Origin: Chitinophagales bacterium
GTDB lineage: Bacteria > Bacteroidota > Bacteroidia > Chitinophagales > BACL12
Direction of reading: 5' to 3'
Assembly (NCBI GenBank): GCA_020636645.1
Contig: JACJXO010000003.1
Coordinates: 1-64,000, forward strand
Length of the DNA: 64,000 bases
How positions within the stretch are numbered: the stretch's first letter is position 1; the number at the start of each line of letters is the position of its first letter. Position numbers and translations under genes: made by a program. The notes below the pieces were generated by a model, which saw only the letters and a list, made by a program, of their open reading frames with translations, ran no database searches and was not told the DNA's origin. This document shows, one piece after another, positions 35,236 to 44,100 of the stretch.

Positions 35236-38200
35236 TTACTTATTTAACACAACGGGCTTAGTGAACACATGATCGCCGGCATGCACGGTCAGGGTGTACA
35301 CACCATCAGCATAACCGGACAGATCCAGTTCGATGGTTTTGTACTGTACCATTCCGGGCAGTGCGCTCCAGACCACCTGGCCCAGGCTGTTGGTAACCTC
35401 CAGGGTGACATCATAAGACTGGTTAAAGTCCATGGTCAGCACGGTCTTACCGCTGGTCGGGTTCGGGTAGAGCTGGGTCATGCTGGCCAGTTCCACATCA
35501 TCAATGGCATTGGCAGCAGACAGTACAGCAGAGTAGAAGTCAGAGCCACAGCCGTTGGTAACGGTCAGGGTCACGTTATACACTCCTGCAGAAGTATATA
35601 CATGAGTCGGGTTGGCTTCTGTAGAAGTACCGCCATCACCAAAGTTCCAGCTGTAGCTGGCACCACCGGTTGAGGTGTTGGTGAAGGTAACTGTCAGACC
35701 AACAGCTGTATAGGTAAAGCTGGCAGTGGGCGAGAATTCCATTGTAACTGAAATATCATCCGTAGCCACACAGCCGGTTACAGGGTTGGTAACAGAAACG
35801 GAGTAGGTACCGCTTTCAGTGATCACGATCTCCTGGGTAGTAGCGCCGGTACTCCACACATAGTTAGAGCCCGGATTGCCTGCATCCAGGGTCAGTTCAT
35901 CACAGTAGGTGCCATTGGAACCCAGGTCAACAGTCGGCGTTTCCAGTGAAGTAACGGTGGTTTCGATCTCATCGTTGGATGCATCGATATCGCCGGCGTA
36001 ATCAACATAGGTAGCGATGGTATGGTCGCCGGCAACGCTCAGGTCTGCTGTCGCAACAAAAGTGTAAGTGTACACTTCATACGCATCGATCACGTCTGTG
36101 ATAACTTCTTCTGTAGCCGGGCCACCGTCCACAGTGAATCCAACTGTTACATCAGAGACCGGCACACCGCTAAGGTTTTCGATCTCCACAGTGACAGTTT
36201 CTTCACCCATACCGCAACCACCTTCAGGAGCCACCAGTGCATTCATGCGCAGGTCGATCGGAGCTGTTGCACAGTCTGCCAGGTAGGCCAGCAGGTTAGC
36301 ACGCCAGTTAAAGGCTTCAGGTGCAGGTGAGTGGAAGAATGTTGGGGTCATGCCACCAAATACAACATGACCGGCACCCCAGTCTTTTTCTGCCACTACC
36401 ACGCGGCTTGGGGTGAACTGATCGATCACAACGGTATCAAAGTCACCTTCTACACTGGCATGTCCCCATGAACCGCCAGTCCAGGTGGTACCTACAGGCA
36501 GGAAAGGACCGGCAATGGTCGGGTGGGCATCGTCATAGATCTCGGCGGTATTGGTGTACCAGGAGTACACCAGCTCTGTGCCGTCAAAGCCGAAGTCCAT
36601 GCCATCGCCTTCGTTTGGTGCAGAGTTCAGCAACAGGTGACCGCCCGAAGCAACCCATCCTTCAATGAGGACGATGTTGTCGTTCAGGAAGTCTTCCAGT
36701 TCGTTGGCCATGGCATCACCGCCTTCCAGCCAGACGAAACAGGTAGCTGCACTGAAGATGGCAGCCGGGTCGAGGTCTTCAAAGTAGGCCACATCCCAGC
36801 CATCAGTAAATACAGAATCCATGGCATCAGAGTTGGTAACTGTAAACCAGGGTTCTGAACCACCATAGACATTTGAATAGATATAGTATGCGTCATCGCC
36901 GGTAACGGGCAGCAGGTTGGAGATGGTCTCGCAAATGCTGTCATTGGTCACATCATCATCACCGGCAAGAGATGTCCAGGCACAGACAGCATAATCGCCG
37001 TCATCGCTGAAATCTGCAGTGGCAGCGAATGTAAAGTCGGCTATCGCACCCGGATCCAGAGTTCCGGTAAAGGTTTCAGTCACGATGGTACCACCATCTA
37101 CCTGATAGGAGACAGGGAAACCTGTTTGTGACAGTGTTCCGAAGTTCTGGATCTCTACCGTTACAGATTCTGCCGTGCCCAGATCAGGAGCAGAGTTAGG
37201 AGCTGTAATGTCTATGACTCCAATGTCATCGGGCAGCGGATCAGCTATCTTGAAGTTATCGAAAGCAAATCCGTCATACCAGTTGACAGAACCATCGGAA
37301 GCGAAGAAGATGCGGAATTGCACCTGGGGTTCACCTGCCAGGAAGGAGATGTCGTGGTGAGCGGTTTTCCAGCTTCCGTCGCTTCCAACCCAACCTTCGG
37401 GGTAGCCGAAAGGCCAGTCAGGATCGAAGCCAAAGCCGATACCATAGTTGGTGTACCAGTTATCGCCGGTACCGATCATACCCACCACTTCCCAGCTTGC
37501 GCCGGCATCGAGAGAGTACTGCAGTTGCGCACCATCCCAGAAGTCTTCAGAATAGTTGGCAAAGTCCAGTTCTACATAAGGCAGCACCAGTGGTGTGAAA
37601 TCGAAACAAGGACCCAGTACATAAGACTGTTCGTTGTTGTTATAATAGCCTATCAGGTTACTGGTCATCCAGGCATTGTCAGAACCATCGCCGGTACCGG
37701 TAATGGCCAGACCTGCAGGGGTTCCCTGAGCCCAGGTAGAGTTGGTTCCACCTGAGGTCCATCCGCCTGAACCTGCTTCAAATGCTTCGAGGTAAGGATA
37801 CACATCAACGACCGGAATATTGGTAATGACCGCATCAGCAGTATCATTTCCGGGGATGGTATCTCCCGGGAAAGAGGTCCATGCAACGAGGTCATGGTCT
37901 CCAAGGGCAGAGAAGTCGCCCAAAGCTGTAAAGGTGTACTCAACTGTTTCACCCGGATCCAGTGTACCTATCCATGTTTCAGAAACCACAGCACCGCCAT
38001 CCAGCTGGTAGTTGACGGGTATATCTGACTGTGGTACACCACCGTAGTTGCGGATCTTCACGGTAACTGCTTCATCACCCAAACCACAACCATTAGCAGG
38101 ATCAATGATAGAAGCAATACCCAGATCAATATCGCTGAGCACACAGGAAGCGAGATAAGAAACGATGTTGTATCGCAGGTTTGTTGCTTCCGCAAGCGGA

Positions 38201-40950
38201 CTGTGGAATGCGAACGGTGTCATACCACCGAACATTACACGACCTGCACCCCATCCTTTTTCGGCAAGGACAACCTGTGATGGGCTGAATTGATCTACGA
38301 TAACCGTATCAAATCCGCCATCCTGAATGACAGCATGTCCAAAGCTGCCACCACTCCAGCTGGTACCAACAGGCGTGAACGGCCCGTCGAAAATAGGATG
38401 AGAAGCATCAAAGGCTTCAGCAGTGTTGGTGTAATAAGCATAGAACAGATTCACACCACCAAAGTGGAAGCTCATTCCATCACCTTCATTCGGAGCGGAG
38501 TTCACAAAGAGATGTCCGCCTGATGCCACCCAGTTCTCGATCAGAACGGTGTTGTTATCAAAGAATGTTTCCAGTTCACTGGCCATGGCATCGCCACCTT
38601 CCATCCACACAAAGCAGGTGGAGGTGGAGAACACAGCTTCAGGATCCAGGGTCTCATAGAAACCAAGGGTCCATTCGCCCGGGCCGTACACAGCATCCAT
38701 GGTTTCCTGTCCGCTTGTAGTGAACCAGGGTTCAGGTCCGCCATATACATTGGAATAGATATAATAGCCATCTGTTCCGGTAATGGGCAACAGGTTGGAA
38801 ACCACCTGGATCAGGGTATCATTAGAGAGGTCTTCGTCAGTGCCCAATTCTGTCCATGCAATGAAGGTATAGTCGCCGTCTGCACTCAGGTCTTCTGTAG
38901 TGGCAAAGGTATGAGTAGCGGTACCTCCACCACCGGTCACGGTACCGGTGAAGAGTTCTGTAACAACAGGACCACCATCCATTTGATAGCTCACGTTGAA
39001 TCCTGACTGATCGAGCACGCCAAAGTTTTCGATCTGCACAGTTACGGCTTCTGCTGCACCCAGTGCAGGGCCGGAGCTTGGATCGATCAGGGCAACTACT
39101 CCTATATCATTGTCATAAGGATCACCCACAAAGAAGTTATCAAAGGCGATACCGTCATAGAACGGAGTAAATACATATGATTTAAAGTGCATGCGTAACT
39201 GCACCTGTGGTTCGCCGGCCAGGAAGCTCAGGTCATGGACAGCTGTTTTCCAGCTTCCGCTGCTGCCATCCCACGCCGGATAATAGATACCGGTAAACGG
39301 ATCAAATCCAAAGGAGAAGCAACCACCGGAGGGATACCAGTTATCGCCGGTTCCCACACCGCCAATGGCAGTCCAGGAAGCACCTGCATCCAATGAGTAT
39401 TCCAGACGTGCACCATCCCAGAAGTCCTGGGTTTCCCACCAGATGTCAAACTTGACATATGGGAATGCCAGGCTGGAGAAGTCGAAGCAGGGGCTTTTCA
39501 CCCAGCTGTCTTCGCTGATATTATAATAGTCATACAAGGCAGTGGCCCAGCTGTTCTCTGATGACGGGGTTCCCGGAGGAGGACCGTCAATGATGGAAGC
39601 AGAAGGGTAGCCCAGTTCCCATGAACTGTTGGTACCTCCGGAGGTCCATCCACCGGAGCCGCCTTCAAAGTCTTCGGTATAAGGGAAGCCTGAAATGACC
39701 GGAACATTGGTGATGACAACATCTGCAGTATCATTGTACAACACAGTATCTCCCGGAAGTTCGGTCCAGGCAGAAATGGTATGATCACCAACGGCAGAAA
39801 GATCAGCCAGGGCAGTGAAAGTATATTCAGCAAAAGTTCCGGGATCAACCGGGCCTGCGATGGTTTCGCTTACTACGGCACCGCCGTCCACCTGATAGAA
39901 TACAGGAATATCTGACTGCGGTTCAAAACCATAATTATACATGTTCACAGTTACAGCTTCAAGACCCAGGCCGCAACCTGTTTCAGGAGCGTCATAACTG
40001 ATGATACCTACATCGGTTGATTCATCGCTGGTGATATAGGTATCCTCGAGCGCATCTTCTACTGCATCTTCGCTGAACACATAGGCAAATGCGAAAGTAG
40101 CTGAACCTCCGTTGGGAAGAGCGGGAACCCAGAAACTCATCTGAATAGCAGCATCTTCAGTGGCAGTACCATCCAGGAAGAAACCCGAAAGTCCTGTGTA
40201 GGAGTCAGAAACAGAAAGGCCGGAGGTAGTACCAAAGTTACCGCGACTGGCCATAGAGAATAGGTTGTTGGCAACGATAGCCAGATAGCAACCATAGGTT
40301 TCACCAATACCTGTCACGATGGAATAAGGATCTCCCATGAAAGGATTTGCTTCCACGGTATTGATGGTGGTGTAGGAACCGGTTGCCAGTTGTTCATTAT
40401 CCGGGTCGATGTTTCTGCGGTAATACACGTCAGTAAAATCTGAGCCGGATTCGTTGCTCAAAGTTACCCAGGTAACAAAGTACAGGTCATCTGCATGCAA
40501 GACAGAACGTTGGGTGATAGTTACACCACTCAGTGTACCCTGCCAGATCACTTCAACTGAATCGCCGGCCGCATTGTATGCAGTGATCTCTCCGGGAATA
40601 CTGCTGACACCGCAGCCCAGATCTGTATTGTAATAGCTCACTCCATCTAACTGGATACCCCAGCCTTCTACCGGAGAACCGGGAATGGCATAGTCACCAC
40701 AGTAGTTGGGAGTACCGGCATCCCAGCCGTCAAGGTCTGAGTCTGCCACAAAATTCAAGCCGGAAAGACCGGTAAAAACATAGCCTGCCGGAGGTGCGGC
40801 ATTAGATGCAAAGGCACCACAGGTGTTTACGCCTACTTCGGCGTAGTTTCCCTGCAGGAATGCATTTGTGCCCACAATCTGCGCCTGCCCCCAGAATGAA
40901 AGGAGAACAAGCCACAGCAGCAGTTGCCATCGAAGGTACTTGTGCGTCAT
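35236..40950 (-). CDS. Giant T9SS surface protein 2 (two jelly-roll/ThuA-like units, PKD)
   Basis: A 1,904-residue protein with a signal peptide (about 1-23, ending FWGQAQ). Its N-terminal ~320 residues differ from the paralogues. Two tandem units follow: CARDB, jelly-roll (about 420-610), CARDB, ThuA-like (about 720-937), then again CARDB, jelly-roll (about 1050-1240), CARDB, ThuA-like (about 1348-1558). After these come CARDB, a short TYCDELTLDAGNPG beta motif, a PKD domain (about 1735-1810) and a T9SS type A sorting domain (YPNPTSGKTVLTMDFNQSYD). The ThuA-like modules share CFVWxEGGDAMAxELE, GGHLxxNSAPNEGDGM and VVxAEKxWGAG. Export and surface location are well supported; biochemical function is unknown. 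Confidence 0.78.
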   Translation of the reverse strand: MTHKYLRWQLLLWLVLLSFWGQAQIVGTNAFLQGNYAEVGVNTCGAFASNAAPPAGYVFTGLSGLNFVADSDLDGWDAGTPNYCGDYAIPGSPVEGWGIQLDGVSYYNTDLGCGVSSIPGEITAYNAAGDSVEVIWQGTLSGVTITQRSVLHADDLYFVTWVTLSNESGSDFTDVYYRRNIDPDNEQLATGSYTTINTVEANPFMGDPYSIVTGIGETYGCYLAIVANNLFSMASRGNFGTTSGLSVSDSYTGLSGFFLDGTATEDAAIQMSFWVPALPNGGSATFAFAYVFSEDAVEDALEDTYITSDESTDVGIISYDAPETGCGLGLEAVTVNMYNYGFEPQSDIPVFYQVDGGAVVSETIAGPVDPGTFAEYTFTALADLSAVGDHTISAWTELPGDTVLYNDTADVVITNVPVISGFPYTEDFEGGSGGWTSGGTNSSWELGYPSASIIDGPPPGTPSSENSWATALYDYYNISEDSWVKSPCFDFSSLAFPYVKFDIWWETQDFWDGARLEYSLDAGASWTAIGGVGTGDNWYPSGGCFSFGFDPFTGIYYPAWDGSSGSWKTAVHDLSFLAGEPQVQLRMHFKSYVFTPFYDGIAFDNFFVGDPYDNDIGVVALIDPSSGPALGAAEAVTVQIENFGVLDQSGFNVSYQMDGGPVVTELFTGTVTGGGGTATHTFATTEDLSADGDYTFIAWTELGTDEDLSNDTLIQVVSNLLPITGTDGYYIYSNVYGGPEPWFTTSGQETMDAVYGPGEWTLGFYETLDPEAVFSTSTCFVWMEGGDAMASELETFFDNNTVLIENWVASGGHLFVNSAPNEGDGMSFHFGGVNLFYAYYTNTAEAFDASHPIFDGPFTPVGTSWSGGSFGHAVIQDGGFDTVIVDQFSPSQVVLAEKGWGAGRVMFGGMTPFAFHSPLAEATNLRYNIVSYLASCVLSDIDLGIASIIDPANGCGLGDEAVTVKIRNYGGVPQSDIPVNYQLDGGAVVSETWIGTLDPGETVEYTFTALGDFSALGDHDLVAWTSFPGDTIPGNDTADAVITNIPVVDVYPYLEAFEAGSGGWTSGGTNSTWAQGTPAGLAITGTGDGSDNAWMTSNLIGYYNNNEQSYVLGPCFDFTPLVLPYVELDFANYSEDFWDGAQLQYSLDAGASWEVVGMIGTGDNWYTNYGIGFGFDPDWPFGYPEGWVGSDGSWKTAHHDISFLAGEPQVQFRIFFASDGSVNWYDGFAFDNFKIADPLPDDIGVIDITAPNSAPDLGTAESVTVEIQNFGTLSQTGFPVSYQVDGGTIVTETFTGTLDPGAIADFTFAATADFSDDGDYAVCAWTSLAGDDDVTNDSICETISNLLPVTGDDAYYIYSNVYGGSEPWFTVTNSDAMDSVFTDGWDVAYFEDLDPAAIFSAATCFVWLEGGDAMANELEDFLNDNIVLIEGWVASGGHLLLNSAPNEGDGMDFGFDGTELVYSWYTNTAEIYDDAHPTIAGPFLPVGTTWTGGSWGHASVEGDFDTVVIDQFTPSRVVVAEKDWGAGHVVFGGMTPTFFHSPAPEAFNWRANLLAYLADCATAPIDLRMNALVAPEGGCGMGEETVTVEIENLSGVPVSDVTVGFTVDGGPATEEVITDVIDAYEVYTYTFVATADLSVAGDHTIATYVDYAGDIDASNDEIETTVTSLETPTVDLGSNGTYCDELTLDAGNPGSNYVWSTGATTQEIVITESGTYSVSVTNPVTGCVATDDISVTMEFSPTASFTYTAVGLTVTFTNTSTGGASYSWNFGDGGTSTEANPTHVYTSAGVYNVTLTVTNGCGSDFYSAVLSAANAIDDVELASMTQLYPNPTSGKTVLTMDFNQSYDVTLEVTNSLGQVVWSALPGMVQYKTIELDLSGYADGVYTLTVHAGDHVFTKPVVLNK
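35321..35685 (-). repeat. Near-identical tract B, copy in giant protein 2
   Basis: About 365 bp coding the PKD and sorting-domain region. It matches 41255-41619 with about four substitutions and no gaps, at an offset of 5,934 bp. Confidence 0.85.
37247..37800 (-). repeat. Near-identical tract A, copy in giant protein 2
   Basis: About 554 bp coding the second jelly-roll. It matches 43181-43734 with four substitutions I can see and no gaps, again at an offset of 5,934 bp. Flanking sequence is clearly more divergent. Confidence 0.88.
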
Positions 40951-41065
40951 AAAATTGGTTTAAGGATCAATGAATAGTCTGTAGGATCCATGTTTCCGTT
41001 CCGCATCCTGTACCATCTGGTTCATATCAGGTTCAGGCAGGAGTCCGGTTCATGAAATCTGCTCC

Positions 41066-41073
41066 TAAAAGTA
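41066..41073 (-). promoter_or_regulatory. Possible -7 box of giant surface protein 2
   Basis: TACTTTTA on the minus strand, 115 nt before the ATG at 40950. The same octamer precedes giant surface protein 3 (46555-46562), which suggests shared control. The long implied leader makes it uncertain. Confidence 0.3.
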
Positions 41074-41120
41074 GTAAAGAATTGAAAAAACCGCTAAAAT
41101 GACTTTGTAACAACTGTAAT

Positions 41121-41154
41121 AAAAAAAAAGGCGGCCGTTTTGGCCGCCTTTTTT
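41121..41154. terminator. Rho-independent terminator of giant surface protein 3
   Basis: The stem AGGCGGCC / GGCCGCCT (41129-41136 with 41142-41149), loop GTTTT, has an A run on the left and a T run on the right. It lies just downstream of the minus-strand stop at 41170. Confidence 0.9.
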
Positions 41155-41169
41155 GACAAAATGATAAAA

Positions 41170-44100
41170 CTATTTGGTCAGTACTACAGGCTTGCTGAAC
41201 CGGTTATCGCCTGCATTGATCCATAGTGTATAGACACCGTCAGCCAGGTTAGACAGATCCAGTTCGATGGTTTTGTACTGTACCATTCCGGGCAGTGCGC
41301 TCCAGACCACCTGGCCCAGGCTGTTGGTAACCTCCAGGCTGACATCATAAGACTGGTTAAAGTCCATGGTCAGCACGGTCTTACCGCTGGTCGGGTTCGG
41401 GTAGAGCTGGGTCATGCTGGCCAGTTCCACATCATCAATGGCATTGGCAGCAGACAGTACAGCAGAGTAGAAGTCAGAGCCACAGCCGTTGGTAACGGTC
41501 AGGGTCACGTTATACACTCCCGCAGAAGTATATACATGAGTTGGGTTGGCTTCTGTAGAAGTACCGCCATCACCAAAGTTCCAGCTGTAGCTGGCACCAC
41601 CGGTGGAGGTGTTGGTGAAGTTGACAGTTAGACCAACAGCTGTATAGGTAAAGCTGGCGGTTGGTGAATACTCTATGGTAGCCACAATATTATCAGTTGC
41701 AGTACAACCTGTTGCGGGGTTGGTAACTGTAACAGAATAGGTGCCGCTTTCAGTGATCACGATCTCCTGGGTAGTAGCGCCGGTACTCCATACATAGGTA
41801 GCACCAGGATTGCCTGCATCCAGGGTCAGTTCATCACAATAGGTGCCATTAGCGCCCAGGTCAACAGATGGTGTTTCCAGGGAAGTAATGGTATTGGTCA
41901 TGTCATCATTACCACTGTCAATATCACCAGGATAATTCACGTAGGTCAGAATGGTATGTGCACCCGCAGCACTTACATCAGCCAGACCGGTGAAGGTATA
42001 GGTGTAAGTACTGTAAGCATCGATCACAGCAGTGACGATCTCTTCGGTAGCCGGACCACCGTCCACTGAAAATCCAACGGGTACATCAGAAACTGCTACA
42101 CCACTGAGGTTTTCGATCTCTAACGTAACAGTTTCTTCACCCATGCCGCAACCTCCTGTTGGGGCAAGCATATCAACCATTGCCATATCGATCGGTGCGG
42201 TAGCACAAGCCGACAGATAAGAAAGGATATTGGTGCGCAGGTTATAGGCTTCTGTGGCAGGTGAATGGAAGAATGTAGGTGTCATGCCACCGAAGATCAC
42301 ATGACCTGCACCCCAGTCTTTTTCAGCCAGTACTACACGATCAGGCGCAAACTGATCAATAATGATGGTATCAAAGTCACCTTCAATGGTAGCATGACCG
42401 AATGATGAGCCGGTCCAGGTTGTACCAACAGGAGTGAACGGACCAACAGCCACCGGATGCGACGCATCATAGATCTCAGCTGTATTGGTGTACCATGCGT
42501 AATTAAGCTCTGTGCCGTCAAAGCCGAAGTCCATGCCATCGCCTTCGTTTGGTGCAGAGTTCAGTAACAGGTGACCACCCGAAGCAACCCAACCTTCAAT
42601 GAGGACGATGTTGTCATTCAGGAAATCTTCCAGTTCGCTGGCCATAGCATCACCGCCTTCCAGCCAGACGAAACAGGTAGCTGCGCTGAAGATGGCAGCC
42701 GGGTCGAGATCTTCAAAGTAGGCCACATCCCAGCCATCTACAAATACATCATCCATGGCTTCAGAGTTGGTAACCGTGTACCAGGGTTCTGAACCACCAT
42801 AGACATCGGAGTAAATGTAATAGGCATCATCGCCGGTAACGGGCAGCAGGTTGGAGATGGTCTCGCAGATGTTGTCATTGGTAGGATCATCATCCCCAGC
42901 CAGTGAGGTCCATGCACACACCTCGTAATCGCCGTCATCGCTGAAATCTGCAGTGGCAGCGAATGTAAAGTCGGCTACCGCACCCGGATCCAGAGTTCCG
43001 GTAAAGGTTTCAGTGACAATAGTGCCACCATCGATCTGATAGGAAACAGGGAAACCTGTTTGTGACAGTGTTCCAAAGTTTTCGATCTCAACTGTGATCG
43101 ACTCAGCTGCACTGAGATCCGGTGCAGAGAACGGTGCGGCGATATTGATCACCCCGATATCATCGGGGAACGGATCAGCGATCTTGAAGTTATCGAAAGC
43201 AAATCCGTCATACCAGTTGACAGAACCATCGGAAGCGAAGAAGATGCGGAATTGCACCTGGGGTTCACCTGCCAGGAAGGAGATGTCGTGGTGAGCGGTT
43301 TTCCAGCTTCCGTCGCTTCCAACCCAACCTTCGGGGTAGCCGAAAGGCCAGTCAGGATCGAAGCCAAAGCCGATACCATAGTTGGTGTACCAGTTATCGC
43401 CGGTACCGATCATACCCACCACTTCCCAGCTTGCGCCGGCATCGAGAGAGTACTGCAGTTGCGCACCATCCCAGAAGTTTTCAGAATAGTTGGCAAAGTC
43501 CAGTTCTACATAAGGCAGCACCAGTGGTGTAAAATCGAAACAAGGACCCAGTACATAAGACTGTTCGTTGTTGTTATAATAGCCTATCAGGTTACTGGTC
43601 ATCCAGGCATTGTCAGAACCATCGCCGGTACCGGTAATGGCCAGACCTGCAGGGGTTCCCTGAGCCCAGGTAGAGTTGGTTCCACCTGAGGTCCATCCGC
43701 CTGAACCTGCCTCAAATGCCTCGAGGTAAGGATACACATCAATAACCGGAATATTGGTGATGGCTGCATCAGCGGTATCATTACCTAAAATAGTATCTCC
43801 CGGGAAAGAGGTCCATGCAACGATATCATGATCGCCCAAAGCACTGACATCTGCCAGGGAGGCAAATGTATATTCTATTGTTTCACCGGGATCCAGTGTA
43901 CCTATCCATGTTTCAGAAACCACAACACCGCCATCCAGCTGGTAGTTGACCGGAACGTTGCTTTGCGGAGCAGCGCCGTAGTTGCGGATCTTCACGGTAA
44001 CGGCTTCATCACCCAGGCCGCAACCATTTACCGGAGCAATAACAGAGGCCAGACCGAGGTCGATATCACTCAGGATACAGGAACCCAGGTAGGAGAGGAT

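Noticed and set aside
37318..43689. Two identical plus-strand frames (37318-37755 and 43252-43689)
   Set aside because: Their identity only reflects the homogenised tracts of the giant genes on the other strand; they are not a duplicated gene.
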